Part shown: piece by piece, positions 20,107-32,209 of the stretch
How the letters are laid out: each line of letters begins with the position of its first letter
Numbering within the stretch: position 1 is the first letter of the stretch
Source: Usnea hakonensis
Lineage: Eukaryota; Ascomycota; Lecanoromycetes; Lecanorales; Parmeliaceae
Length of the DNA: 64,000 nucleotides
Direction: 5' to 3'
Assembly (NCBI GenBank): GCA_013423325.1
Contig: BLJB01000009.1
Location: 1 to 64,000 of the forward strand
Notes under the pieces: model-generated
The model's input: only the letters and a program-made list of their open reading frames with translations
Database searches by the model: none
What the model was told of the DNA's origin: nothing
Translations under genes and position numbers: made by a program

Positions 20107-23100
20107 TTACCGGACACTTATGCCCGAGCGCTTCGTGTAGAGCCTTGTTGCAATGTTCATGGAAGCTAGCTCTTGGAATAAGAGTTTGGCAGCGTAGGGA
20201 ATGTGTATTTGAGAGATCTTCGTTTTGTTGTGACACGGCCGGCATTCGAATGAATTTTTCTTGAGGTTACTAGTAGTACCCATGTCAGCTCAAAGTCTTG
20301 CCGATTAAACTTTTTCATAACGTAAGGAACCGGCATTGCCTTGTCGTGCGAGGCACGCGCTCAAGGCAGCGAACAGGTGAAAAGTGAGGCACTTACGCAA
20401 CAGGTGTCATCAGCCCACAAATATCACATATGTGGACTCGGAAAGCATCAGACACTTCAAAGAGCCGCTCTTTCAAGAAAGCACTTGCGCCATGAGCGAT
20501 CATACAATCCCGCTCCATCTCCCCGAAACGGAGACCACCGTCCCGAGCTCGACCCTCCACAGGCTGTCTAGTCAAGATCTGTACTGGGCCTCTGGCTCGA
20601 GCATGGATCTTATCGTCCACCATGTGCCGTAAGCGCTGGTAATAGGTTGGCCCTAAAAAGACTTGTGTGACCAACTTCCGCCCAGTGTGGCCGTTGTACA
20701 TGACCTCAAAGCCACGAGATTGATAACCATGCTCCCGAAGTAACCTGGATACGGAGTCGACGGTGACCTCGGTGAAAGGTGTAGCATCACCTTCAAAGCC
20801 TCGAAGAGAGGAGACCTTACTCAGAAGGCACTCGATTAAATGGGCAATCGTCATTCGAGATGGAATGGCATGGGGGTTGATGATAAGATCTGGAACCATA
20901 CCCTCACTAGTGAACGGCATGTCTTCCTGGCGGTAAGTGATACCAATTGTGCCTTTCTGGCCATGCCTTGATGCAAACTTATCTCCAATCTGAGGGATCT
21001 TAGTAGTCCGCATCCGGACTTTGACGAATCGCAGGCCTTCAGCATTAGTTGAGAGTAGTACTTGATCGACAATACCATTTTCGGTGCTTCGCAATGGCGT
21101 GGAAGTGTCCCGCTTGACATGCAGTTTCGTCCGCTGTCCAAGCTCTTCTGCATCTGGCGCAATTGGTGCTGTCTTGCCAATGATGATGTCTTCTCCAGAT
21201 ACTCGAACACCAGGCGCAACAAGTCCGTCGTCATCCAATTTATCGTACGTGCCATGCTTCAGCTTCAAGGTGTCACTTCGCATTGGCTTCTCAAACTGTT
21301 CGACGACAGACATACCAATCCGCTTCTCTTGGTCTGTGTATGCTCGGTAGAAGAGACTTCGAAAAAGACCCCGGTCAATACTGCTTTGATTCATTATAAC
21401 GGAATCTTCTTGGTTGTAGCCGGAGTAGCAAGCAATAGCAACAATAGCGTTCTGGCCTGCAGGCAACTCCCTGAATTTGAGAAATTCCATAGATCGCGTT
21501 GTAGCTAGTGGCTTTTGCGGATAGTAGAGAATGTTGGCCATTGTATCCATGCGCTGCTGATAGTTCGTAAGAAAGACTCCCATAGCTTGTTTACCCATAG
21601 CAGATTGGTAAGTATTTCTAGGAGACTGAAGATTGTGTCAGTATTGTATCCAAACATCCATGTATCAAAGTTTACCTGATTATGATCTGGAAAGGGTATG
21701 ATGCTTGCGCATATTCCCAAAATCATACTAGGATGAATTTCGCAGTGTGTCCATGTATGCGCTGTGGGATTCATAGGGGCCTTCACACGCTTGTTGAGTT
21801 CCTCTGGATTTGCTTCCGGCATTACATATCCTGCCTGTAGCTGACGTGAAATTTCCAAGTCTTCTGGTGTCATGACGATCATGATAGTCTCTTCTTCTTC
21901 AGCATCTACATACTCCACCACTCCCTCCTTGACCAGTCCCTGCCATCCCATGTCTGTCTCTTCTCTGACATCAGGTTCCGTAGTAGCCCAATTTTCCCTG
22001 TCCAACTCGAGTTTGAGGACATGATCCTTTGTTAAGACAAGATTGCCACGATTACTACTCCTAGGGTCGTTGTCGATGACGAACAGCGGCCTGCAAACCC
22101 GACCAGCGTCGGTGAAGACCTTGAATTCTCGATCTCTTATGTCACGGACCAAGCTGACTTCATGGGAGATCAAGCCTCTTCGCCTCAGGTTCTGTACGGT
22201 GCCGACCAGGTGAGCGGGGTCTCGGTGGACGCCAACCCAAACGCCATTTACAAAGATCTTCGTAGCGTTTGGCGAGTTCAAAGGCTCATATTCTTCGAGC
22301 ACTTCCATGTTCCTTTGGATCATGAAATCGACTATAGGTTCGCTCGGTGTACCAACGGTGATATAGCACATGAGGGCCAGATTCTTTACCAAACCGCAAG
22401 CCTGGCCTTCAGGAGTTTCCGCAGGGCATACCAAGCCCCAGTGGGTGTTGTGTAATTGACGTGGTTTAGCTATCTTGCCATCACGTCCGATGGGTGTATT
22501 GGTCCTTCGAAGATGTGACAATGTGGAGGCGAACGTATAGCGATTAAGTACTTGCGAGACACCGGCTTTCACCGAAGCTGCTTTCTTTTGGTCCCCCCAG
22601 TTACCAGTGGCAAGGGAGTACCTCAGACCATTGGTCAAATGAGTAGACTTGACAGCTAGCGTCATATTGAATTCTTTGTTGTTCTCTACACACTTTTGCA
22701 GATATTTGTAGACGTCCTTCGTCAGCTTGTTGAAAGTCCCGCGGAACAGGCTTGCAAGCAAAGGACCAGCCAGATCGAGCCGTTTCTTGCCAAAGTGATC
22801 TCGATCATCTACCTCACGTCGGCCGAGTGCACATTGTAGCAAACGATGAACCATATAGCCTAGGAAGAAAGCTTTCCGTGTTTCGCTACCTTCGACCTGC
22901 GATATATGTGGAAGGAGCTCCTTCTGCATGATATCTCGTGCATATTTGATACGCTTGTCGCGAGTGACTCCTTGAGAGTTACCTCGTTTGCCAATGAAAT
23001 CGAGAGCAACTTCGCGATCCTGTATGACGAAGGCCTCCTCAATGCAAGGCTTCAGCATCTCCAGCATCTGTGTGTCCTTTCGATCGTAGCAGATATGGTT

Positions 23101-24054
23101 GAGAATGTCTTCGTCAGAGACAACCCCTAGAGCTCGGAAAACTATCGCTATGGGGATCTCGGTTTTGATATAAGGTAACGTGCATTTGATTGTCTGGCCA
23201 AAGCCGCCTTTAGAACCCTCGCCTTTTTCATACAGCTTCATCTGCATGCTTGAGATGAGTCTTGAGCCTTTCTCGACAGCGCTTCGGATCTCAGCGACAT
23301 ATGGCGTATTGCTTTGAGCCTTCTTGAAGACTTGCACGATGTTGGCCGCACTCCTCTCCTGCGCGATGAGAACCTTCTCGCTACCGTTTATCACGAAGTA
23401 GCCTCCTTGGTCATATGGACACTCGCTGTAGGCATACAGGGCTTCTTCTGGCATGTCTTTCAGGACGCAGTACTTTGACTTTAGCATGATTGGTAGTTTC
23501 CCAATAAAGACCTTGATGGGTTCAGGATCGGGTTCCCCATCCTCGTTCTCCCAATGCAGAAACGTGCCTCCAGTTGGCTTCTGAACAATGTCGCCTTCTA
23601 GACCAGCAATCTCTTCATCGCTAGGTTCCATGATCGGCTTTTCCCGTGCTACCGACTTCTTCATGGTCATTTCAAGATAAAGAGGGCTGGAGTATGTAAG
23701 ACCTCGGTCGCGCGCTTCGAACGGGAATAACGTCATGGTGCTACCATCCGATTCTGTGATTGCGGGTCGTGAGAGTAAGACAGTGCCAAACTTGATCTCG
23801 TACCTCCGGAGTACTGGGGCTTCTGGCTCATCTTCTGACTGTGGTAGGTTTTGATCGAGCGTGAGCAGCGAGTTCTCGGAAATGAGCTCTTGCATCGTTG
23901 TGGAGACGAACTCGTCGAAAGAGTCCAGCTGCTGAGATACCAGGCCCTTGGTGTCAAAGAAGGAGGAGACAACCTGCCAGCAGTCCTCGGCTGTGATCCC
24001 CTGTTCTTCCTCCTCGAGGTAGGCGTCATCGTAGGGTTCATCGTACGTAGACAT
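20107..24054 (-). CDS. RPB2: DNA-directed RNA polymerase II second-largest subunit RPB2
   Basis: Three exons: 21676-24054, intron 21626-21675; 20397-21625, intron 20270-20396; 20107-20269. Total 1256 aa, the expected size for filamentous fungi. RPB2 forms one jaw of the Pol II active cleft in the nucleus. Signature stretches are all present: the N-terminal protrusion/lobe, S-P-R-N-T-Y-Q-S-A-M-G-K-Q-A-M-G split by intron 1, G-D-K-F-A-S-R-H-G-Q-K-G-T-I-G of the hybrid-binding region, and a C-terminal zinc site made of CDICG before intron 2 and CRPC after it. The last exon ends I-H-I-P-Y-A-A-K-L-L-F-Q-E-L...R-S-G-I-S-V-R. Without intron 2 the frame would stop after CDICGLMTPVA and lose half of the zinc site, which supports the splice. 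It is transcribed divergently from the MFS gene. Confidence 0.97.
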
Positions 24055-24733
24055 GGTCGCTAGTATCGAGACCTAAGTTTCCAAGGTCTCTCAGAGGTAT
24101 GTCACTTGACTTGAACCCCCAAGGGGCAAAAAAGTCAGAATGACCGAGCTGCGCGCGACCGCAGCGCAAGTCTTAGACCGTCTCCTCCCTAGCCAGCATC
24201 AAAAGAACATAGTTGGGATATATCTGTCCACAAGTGCTCAAGTTCAAGATAAAAGGAAGGTGATGGGCCAAGGGCGATGTTGATGGCTAAATTTGAAGTG
24301 AAATTCCAGACGCCATAACGCCTTTGAGCTGCATAGCCTTAGCGCGGTTGCAGAAAGCCTTGGCGTTATCGGGGCGGAATAACCCCCTCCGTAGGCCCAT
24401 GCCAAACCTTGCCCAGCCACCAGCTTGATTAGGGAGGCGTTGTCCTAGACCGTGAATATACAAAGAAAGTGATCGCTTCAAAGCACGCAGTCTCCTTCTT
24501 TAACACAGTAACGACATTAACCTCAACAGTCTCCAACTACTCAACAATGATGGGACTGTCTCACTGGAAAGGCACCTGCCCTATGCGGTGGAGGTGGGGC
24601 CTTTGGATTTCTAAGCCTGACCGGCTAGCAACGGCTGAGCAATAATTCTGATTACACCCTGTCTTACTCATTTGCAAACTTCGAATTGTTCCTATACAAA
24701 GCTGCTGGACGGGTGCTGCAGCACAACTATTCA
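24055..24733. promoter_or_regulatory. Bidirectional intergenic region between RPB2 and MFS transporter
   Basis: About 680 bases lie between two divergent ATGs and so must contain both promoters. No motif can be assigned with confidence. A 64-codon minus frame at 24287-24481 is not credible as a gene. Confidence 0.5.
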
Positions 24734-26607
24734 ATGGTCAAAGAGCACAAGGCCCGGCGGCTGCCCTACCAGCAGCTGCTCATCCTGTCCATATGCCGCT
24801 TCGCAGAACCAATTTCATTGACATCGGTCTGTACGTACATCTCTAAGCATCCTCTCCTTGATTATACCATAGTCTAAGTCACAAAGAATGGCTGGCACGA
24901 AAAGATTACATTGCAGAAAGAACGGAGACTGATTTCAAACTCTTCATAGACCCATACCTCCCAGAGATGATCGAGAGCTTCGACATACCTATAGATCAAG
25001 TTTCAAAATGGGCTGGGGTCACACAAGCAGTCTATTCTCTGAGTCAAGCTGCCACAGCCGTCGCCTGGGGATCCGCATCAGACAGCTTTGGCCGGAAGCC
25101 TGTCGTCCTGCTCTCCATGACATGTATCATGAGTAGTAGTCTCCTCTTCGGCTTCTCCAGAACTCTCGTGTGGGCAATCGTAGCTCGATCATTGGCTGGT
25201 GCGAGTTGTGGGACCGTGGGCATAATTAGAACTATGGTCGCGGAAATGGTACCATATAAAGAGCTACAACCCAAAGCATTCTCAGTCATGCCCCTGGTTT
25301 GGACTATCGGGAGCATCTTTGGACCTAGTTTCGGGGGCGCTCTTGCAAATCCTTCTCTAAACTACCCAAAGGTGTTTGGTGGGAGTGAGTTATTCAAGAA
25401 ATTTCCGTATGCGTTGCCAAATTTCATGGGAGCCGCCTTTTTCCTCGTCGGGCTCTCGACCGGGATACTTTTTTTAAAAGAAACACTGGAGAACAGAAAG
25501 GGCCAACGCGACTACGGTATCAGTTTGGGCAGACTCCTACTACGACCATTCACTTGCAAGAGGGCGGGGCCGAAGTGGTCAATCGAAGAGGAGCAATCAG
25601 CCTCGTTGTTGAAGCACTCGAGAGACTCTTCGGCGGCAACACTTGAAACTGAAAATGACGCGCAGGGAAATCGCAAGGCAGCCCCCAGAGTACCACCTCC
25701 GACATACCGAGAAGTTTTCTCACGACAATCTAATTTAAACCTCTTGACATACAGTATTTTAGCACTTCATTCTCTAGCATACGATCAGCTCATCCCAATT
25801 TTCATGCACTACCCGCAGCAGACAAATCGCTCAATAAATCCTGATGTTTCTTTACCCTTCAAATTTTCTGGTGGCTTCGGCTTAGACTCGAATCGCATCG
25901 GTCTTCTTTTCACTGTCTACGGGATCGTCGGCATGCTCATACAATTCTTCGTCTTCCCACCGCTTGCTCGTCGTTATGGGGTCCTACCATGTCTCAAAGT
26001 TGTTACGGCTATGTTTCCAATTGCCTACATAATCACACCGTTCACAGCGCTTCTCCCTACGCCAACAACACAACAAATCGGTTTACTCGTCGTCATGGTG
26101 ATCAAAGGTTGGGCTAGCATCTTTGCATTTCCGTGCACCAATATTCTCTTAACAAACAGCGCCGTTTCTCTACGCGTGCTCGGGACCTTGAACGGCGTAG
26201 CCGTGAGTATTAGCGGCGTTGGACGGGCGGTAGGACCTATTTTAGGAGGCTATACCTTCACTATTGGAGCCGAAAGAGGTTACGGCATCCTGCCATGGTG
26301 GATCTTGGGGTGCATCGGTATTTTGGGAGCCATCGCACCCAGGTGGCTTGTGGAAACGGAAGGTTTTGGAGGTGACAATGAGGATTGTGACCAAGACGAG
26401 ACTGGTCAGGATGAAGCTTTAGTTTATAGCGATAGCGATGCTGAAGAGAGATTATCCACTAACGTCATTGACAGTGGGCCACTTCTAGGAAATGGAGAAG
26501 ACAATGATCAGTTCGGCATTGAGAGAAATCCGCTTCTTGGCTCAGAAGAACTTTCAAAGTCAGAAAGCCGCAGTAGTGGACGACACTACGGTCTCTCTCC
26601 CCGATAG
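24734..26607 (+). CDS. Major facilitator superfamily transporter (DHA1/ZIFL-like)
   Basis: Two exons: 24734-24830 and 24950-26607, intron 24831-24949 (GTACGT...CATAG), 584 aa. The first exon encodes the conserved L-P-Y-Q-Q-L-L-I-L-S-I-C-R-F-A-E-P start of TM1 and joins in frame to Y-P-Y-L-P-E-M. Twelve membrane segments are expected. Motif A reads G-S-A-S-D-S-F-G-R-K-P-V between TM2 and TM3. An antiporter-type motif C (G-S-I-F-G-P-S-F-G-G) is in TM5, with a matching G-R-A-V-G-P-I-L-G-G in the second half. The central loop is long and charged, and the C-terminus is acidic. This is the proton-coupled efflux pattern seen in fungal ZIFL/DHA1 proteins. The substrate is unknown. An in-frame non-ATG extension upstream was not used. 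Confidence 0.88.
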
Positions 26608-27137
26608 TGCTCACGTTCTCGACGCCAGAGACATATTCAGAATTTAGATGAATTAGATGAAGACCGACAGCTTGAACTTAGACTTAGAGCGAAGAATAGC
26701 TTATCCCACCAATCAGCTTAACAGTAGAACGATACTCTGGGCTTTGATTCCATACCAAGTGCCCTGAAATTTTTTCACTGGCTCAAGTTCCGCACTTTAA
26801 GCTCCAGATCTCACGTCCAAGTGGTGAACAGTATGAAGGCTAACAATTGCAGACTTTATCTACCATCTATCGAAACAATCGCATCTCGTAAGTGCCTTTG
26901 TTTCACAAATTCGTCTTCTATCAGCAACCACTTGAGAATCAGGTTCAACGAGGTCTCCTTCAAGTTGCTCATCCTGATGTTGTAGGGCATACCGCTTCAG
27001 CTGCTACGCTTTCTAGCACATTCCTTACAGTCACAGTACCTCCTGGAAAGAAGCTCGTTCTCGGCATTTGGTGTTCGAGTCCACTATTTGCTTTCCCAGC
27101 TGCAAGTGGAGACGACGCAGACTCACAGAACAATACC
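26608..27137. other. Convergent 3' intergenic region
   Basis: This lies between the stops of the MFS gene (plus) and the RING gene (minus) and should contain both polyadenylation regions. A 91-codon plus frame (26892-27167) overlaps the end of the RING gene and has no recognisable domain. Confidence 0.5.
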
Positions 27138-28442
27138 TCAATCGTCGACAATTCTCCTCTCGACTGACGGCGGCACTTCCCGAGGCAAACATGCTACCAG
27201 TCTCTGGTAATATCTCCCCCAAACACCACTGTCGGCTGCTCGGTGTTCGAGAAGATCCTGCCGATGCGGATAGAACAATGTATAGATAGTGCTGACATCA
27301 GACTCGTTCACGCCCACCGCCGAGGCTATCTCTCCGCAAGATGTAGGAGGAGTATGTCCTAGGCAGGAGGCGAGGTAGATACTCAAGGCCGCAACATTCG
27401 AGGAACTTTCGCCATTGAGATACCTCTGATTCACCAACATTGAAAAGAGTCTGCGAGAATGCTCCATAAGATCGGTTCCAGCCTGTGTTTCGAGCTTGTC
27501 GGCGATTGTGTACCACCACGTACCGGTAAAATCTGGCAGAGGCCAGTCTAGAGCAGGCAGATCTCCCCTCGTGGCACGCTCTGGATCCTCGCGCAGGAGG
27601 AAGAGAAACTCCCCGTTGATGACGGTCTCGCGCTCAGGGTAGAACATTCGGTAACAATTCAGGAGTGCTTCCTGGGTGCTATTTGTGAGGACACTGATCT
27701 CGTCCAAAGTTACGCGATAGGAGACGAGATTTGCGGCAACGAAGTTCGAGATGGCGGCTTTGTGCCATGGTCTACAATCGAGCAGAGCGTCCATATCGAA
27801 CATGCGTTTCGCAATCAGTTGTGCGAGATATTCTGCTGCGTACACAAGACGAAGCCGGTGCGAGAAACGTCTGGTATCTCTCAATAACCGATTAAGGCGG
27901 GTCTCGCTGTCGCCCTCTTCGCCGCCACCGGCGCTGCTGTTGGGTGCACTGCTAGCAGCATCGTCGTCGTCATCACCATCACCATCACCATCACCATCAC
28001 CATCAACATCACCATCACCATCACCATCACCATCACCATCACCATCAATAGACCCTCCCGCGGTCTCAAACTGTAGACGAGGCCCGGGCTTCGCTGAGAA
28101 AAATTCACGTCTGCATATCGGGCAGCTATTGTTGTGATGAAACCAAGTGGCTAGACAGTGAGAGCCGACTAGGTGATCGCATGGGAGATGGATCGAGTAC
28201 TCTACGATACCGGTTTCGGAAGACAAAGAGCCACATTCCTCTAGGCACTAGAAGGTGGAGCAAATTAGCAATTATCAAATTTGTGAGTTCGTGAGGTGAG
28301 ATTAAATTTTGCACAACAGTCGCTGCTGTGAAAAGAATTGCAACACAAAGAACGGAAAACTTACAATTATGCACGGTTGAGGCTTGTCGGACTTGACGCA
28401 GTTTTCCAACTGGAGGAGCTGGTGCAGGAATTCTTTGGCCAT
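27138..28442 (-). CDS. RING-finger protein with a Gly-Asp repeat, probable E3 ubiquitin ligase
   Basis: Two exons: 28365-28442 and 27138-28247, intron 28248-28364 (GTAAGT...TTCTAG), 395 aa. The RING is split by the intron: C24-I-I from exon 1 and C27...C31 from exon 2. Then come C49-D-H51, H56-C57-L-A-T-W-F and C68-P-I-C71-R. It matches the fungal variant CxxC...CDHxxGxxCxxxW...CPxCR, and zinc binding is expected. Residues about 90-120 are a Gly-Asp repeat produced by the CACCAT microsatellite. The remaining 260 residues are alpha-rich without a domain I recognise. Similar RING proteins are frequent in Leotiomycetes. E3 activity is inferred from the RING only. The long frame alone lacks C24, so the first exon is needed. 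Confidence 0.82.
27971..28047. repeat. CACCAT hexanucleotide repeat inside the RING gene
   Basis: About thirteen copies of CACCAT (one variant CAACAT) encode alternating Asp-Gly on the minus strand, with a single D-V-D break. Repeat length is a multiple of six, so length changes keep the frame. Confidence 0.95.
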
Positions 28443-28806
28443 GTTTGTGGGTGGAAATGGGACTGGGAGAGAAAGGATGTCTTGAGGAAGCGAGAAGTGT
28501 GAACGAAGTGAGTGAAATTGGTAAAGTCAATAACACCGGTCTTCGGAAGAAGAAAGTGAAGTGACAGGGCAACTCGCATTGTAAGCTTATCAAATGTCTC
28601 ATGATCTGTGCTCCGCCGCCGTTGCCACTGCGGGCGGTCAAAACGTTTGTACGACGCACGTTCGTGGCACGCAAAAACAACACCAGGCTCCATAATATAT
28701 CATACATGCGGGGGAAAATTTAACGACAATCCCACCTAAACCAATTCGATAAATATCCATATCGTCAACATCCTCAAAACCAACCCAGCAATCTGTCTCA
28801 ACACCA
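28443..28806. other. Intergenic, promoter of the RING gene
   Basis: This region lies between two minus-strand genes. Open frames run through the RING gene's first intron into it, but they have no recognisable features. Confidence 0.45.
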
Positions 28807-29289
28807 TCAATTCGTCCTCTTCCGACTCAGCCAGCTCCCAATACTTCCCCTCCCCCGTCTCCTCTCCCCCTCCCCCTCCCCTTCCCCTTTCCCATCCCCA
28901 CCCTCCCTCTCCCCCCCACTTGCCCCCTCCCCCCCCTTCCCCTCCCCCTTCCCCTTCCCCTTCCCCTTCCTCCCAATCCTCACTTTCAACGGCGGCTGCC
29001 TCGCAATCCTCTCCTTCATCGTCTCCTGCCCATAAAACCCCACCAACGTACTCTTATCCGCCGGCGGCATGTACATCTTCTCCTCCGCCCACGCTCGCAA
29101 CGCGGTCAAGTATTCTTCTTCGGTGGCGTGGTGGCCGCGGTATTTGGCGGGGGTGTAGGCGGGGAGGAGGGAAGCGGCGTCTGTGTCTGTGGAGGGGCGT
29201 GGGGGTGGGTGAGAGTGGTAGTCGGGGGGGGAGGAGGAGGGGGGTGGGGAGTCGGTGAGAAGGGGGAGGCGGTCGGGTTCTGGGGGCAT
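28807..29289 (-). CDS. Small conserved-looking fungal protein of unknown function
   Basis: One exon, 160 aa. A Pro/Ser-rich N-terminus (residues 1-45) leads to a compact core, Y-T-P-A-K-Y-R-G-H-H-A-T-E-E-E-Y-L-x-A-L-R-A-W-A-E-E-K, followed by V-G-F-Y-G-Q-E-T-M. This reads like a conserved helical segment of uncharacterised ascomycete proteins. The last 60 residues are Lys/Gly/Glu repeats from a polypurine tract (28845-28990) and a terminal S-W-L-S-R-K-R. No membrane segment or signal peptide is seen. The core makes a real gene likely, but the tail is low-complexity and its frame could be variable. Confidence 0.65.
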   Translation of the reverse strand: MPPEPDRLPLLTDSPPPSSSPPDYHSHPPPRPSTDTDAASLLPAYTPAKYRGHHATEEEYLTALRAWAEEKMYMPPADKSTLVGFYGQETMKERIARQPPLKVRIGRKGKGKGKGEGKGGEGASGGEREGGDGKGEGEGEGERRRGRGSIGSWLSRKRTN

Positions 29290-30691
29290 GATTTGGTTGG
29301 TTGTTTGTTGTTGGGGGAGGGAGTCGGTGGAGCGGATTCGATGGTATTGGGAACGTAGAGATCAGTTAATGAATGTCGAGAATTGTAAGGATGTTGTAAA
29401 TGCAAGGAAAATCAAGGACGGAAGCCAAGGTCCATGCATCATGCATCAACCATCATCATCGATATCTTGCAGCATTCGCCCGGGGGACCGGCATTGTTTA
29501 GGTAGATCTCGTACCGGATTCGCTTGTTCAGCCCATGAGCGGCCAGAGATTTGGCACGAGGACATGCCTAGCTTCCAAGTCAGGTACGGTAGGCCGAGTT
29601 CGGTTTACCGGACGATTAAGGGAGGTAAGCTCTTCATTGTCCGAGGCGGGCCGTTCGCGCCGATCATGTCATCATAGTTGTTTTTGGTGTTTGGAGTAGC
29701 TTTATGATGAGATTTGGGAGAGCGATAAGGATATGGTAGTGGTGCTAACCATTAAGATACTTGTCATACTCATATATGCTGCCTCGCTGCCATCTTCAGA
29801 TGTTGATTATTCGGGTAGAATACAACAGTACTCGCACATCGTGGCTAATCTTCGGCTGCTTTTATTTGAGAGGAGGATCCCTGCTGCGGAGCCGATAACA
29901 ACATTGGCACCACCCTTGTTGCCAACGTCAGTATGTCGGCATCTCGTGACCTGTCTGTCCTTTCAGCATATCAATGACTCAATCTCTCGGTGGTACATTA
30001 GCAACTTCTGCAAATGACACGAAAGCCATGTTATGAGTGTACTATTTCATCCTCCCACTCCTCTTATTGTGTTGGTAGTGATGACGAGTACTCCTGCGGC
30101 ATGAATGCTTTCCACTGTCACGCTTGAGATGGGTGTATTGATGTTGTGTCTAGCAACGGAAAGTGGTCGGTTGCGGGTGGTGTGGCCTACGGAGTGCAGT
30201 TGAAATCGGACAATGTGGCAAGACGATTCGATACTTCATGTCTCTATGTAAAGGATAGGATCTTCCTGGCTTGACGCCCAGTGTCATTGAAGTGAAGGGG
30301 AGCAGCCTCTTTCACCTCAAGGCTGCCACTTGCCGACTTTTCTGAGAAGGCTTCAAGTCACTACTACGATCGTGATTGAACAAAACGGGTATGATCTACT
30401 ACATGTTCAAGATAGTAATAGACTTGCCGCAATCAATTCGTGCGGTAGTACTCGGAATATGCGTGGGGAAAGGGGCATATGCACCTCAGACGGCACAGGG
30501 TTTACTCAGCCTCGATGCCCCGAAACCTTTTAGACTTACAACTCCGTCTCACCGTCTCGATATCTATCTACTCTCTTTACATTACCTCACTACTCCTTTC
30601 TTCTCGTCGGTGGCCTCAAGAAATACAAGATACATAAAATATCGCATTCACCCCAATATCTTCATCGCATTCTTCCAGCGCTCAATATGCA
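29290..30691. other. Intergenic, no gene recognised
   Basis: Positions 29120-29300 next to the small gene are strongly G-rich on the plus strand. The 140-codon plus frame at 29255-29677 is partly antisense to that gene and lacks domains. The rest, up to the ATG at 30692, presumably includes the promoter of the rhodopsin-like gene. Confidence 0.5.
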
Positions 30692-32209
30692 ATGCTGACT
30701 ACCTCTTCCTCGGAGCGCATACGCGGTGCTGTAGTGTTCATGTGGTCTTTAATGTTCATTGTCGTTTCTCTTCGCTTCGTGGCGCGCCGTCTCGCAAAAG
30801 CCGTTCTCTGGTATGACGACTGGCTTATAATACTCGCTGCTGTACGTCCATTCCCACCTTTCTAAGCCATCAAGCATATCAAGATCAAAGGAAAAAGATC
30901 TGAAGTAGTAGTGAATTCAGCTTTCTACGACGACTTGCTTTGCATCAGCCATCTGGAGTAAGTGGCAAACCCACGTCCGACCTTTGGTCCAAGAGCAGCC
31001 TCAAGCTGATAATCTTATCTACTCAACAGCGACGCAGCAAGGGCTAGGTCGGAACCTCCATACTGTATCAGAAGACCAAATAGAGAATTATTTGAAGGGC
31101 ATGTTCGTCTCCGAGGCTGGCTGGGCCAGCACTATTTTCACCGTCAAATGCTCCATTCTAGCGTTCTACTGGCGCCTCTTCAACGCCAAGGGCCCAGCCT
31201 TCCGCTTTGCCATCTGGGCTTTCCTCGTCCTGACGGTGTGCTGGGGAATCGCTGTGGTGAGTTCCAGTCCTGTGATCAATCTACTCTATAGATAGGCACT
31301 CACGAGTCAACGATCGTCTAGATGGTGGCGCCAGTCTTCCAATGCTCTCCTTTTCATCATTATCTGTTGCAAATTACTCGCGAAGCTCGATGTCTTGACA
31401 AAACCTACTGGTTTTTTGTAGGCTTATCTATCCCTCATATCATCACTGATATAGCTTTGATTGGTCTACCAATGTTTCCGATCTGGGACCTCCAAATGTC
31501 TCGATCACAGAAAGCTACTCTGAGTGCCATCTTTGGCTTGGGCGGTTTGTACGTTTAACATATTCCCCGTCCTTCCAAACGTACTTCCCCCCCCCAAAAA
31601 ACCAGATTGCCTCTTACCCAGTTGAAGAGAGGTACCGTTGCTGAAGCATGTCGGAACTGTAGCGTTACGATTGTCGCGATTGTCCGCTTGGTCTACCTAA
31701 TCAAAGTAATCGCAGACTCGGCAGATCTGACCACAAACATTGCCAGTATCCTTATCTGAACAGGTGTCGAGATTAACATGTCCATCGTTTGTGGTCAGTA
31801 CAGAGCATTCCTTCCTGCTGTCTTGAACACATCGTCCTCTATCTTACTTGAAAGTCTGTTTTCTGCGAGCCAGTGTGGGCACCCGAAGAGGAGGCAGAAG
31901 CTAGCTAACATGAAGGCCATTCTGAAACCACTAGCGTGCCTTCCCTCTCTCCGTCCAATAATCATTTTCATCTCCGACAAGCTGAAGCAACTGCGCAAAA
32001 ACATGAGCACGTCTAAACGGGGTCCAAGATCGCTCGTGACCAGGTCGAGCACTGTCTTGCCTCTATTCCAGACACAGCATCGGGATGATGGACGCCATAC
32101 CACTTCTCATTCGTCGGCCGAGATGGAGATGAAAGCAAAAGCCCCAAAATCGCCAAAGGAGACGGGGTGCTCGAAATGGTCGAAACAGTCGAGTGGGCAT
32201 TCCAATTGA
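30692..32209 (+). pseudogene. Fungal rhodopsin-like 7TM protein with one premature TGA
   Basis: Five exons fit cleanly: 30692-30841, 30921-31256, 31322-31548, 31663-31793, 31935-32209, totalling 373 codons. Introns begin GTACGT, GTGAGT, GTACGT and GTCAGT. The product has the fungal integral-membrane (rhodopsin-like) pattern: W-Y-D-D-W-L-I-I-L-A-A in the first loop/TM, a G-L-G-R-N-L-H stretch, F-T-V-K-C-S-I-L-A-F-Y-W-R-L-F, C-L-D-K-T-Y-W...D-I-A-L-I-G-L-P, then E-I-N...V-C-A-C-L-P-S-L-R-P and a basic Ser-rich tail. In exon 4 a TGA at 31757-31759 sits where family members have Trp before T-G-V-E-I-N. Everything else is intact, so this is either a very recent pseudogene, a sequence error, or a truncated allele. 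Function in the family is mostly unknown. Confidence 0.75.

Noticed and set aside
24686..24733. N-terminal extension of the MFS transporter upstream of the ATG
   Set aside because: The extension has no ATG (it would begin at TTG) and adds no conserved residues.
29106..29677. Frames around the small basic-protein gene (minus 29106-29405, plus 29255-29677)
   Set aside because: These are Pro/Thr- or Gly-rich low-complexity shadows of a G/C-skewed tract and have no recognisable motif.
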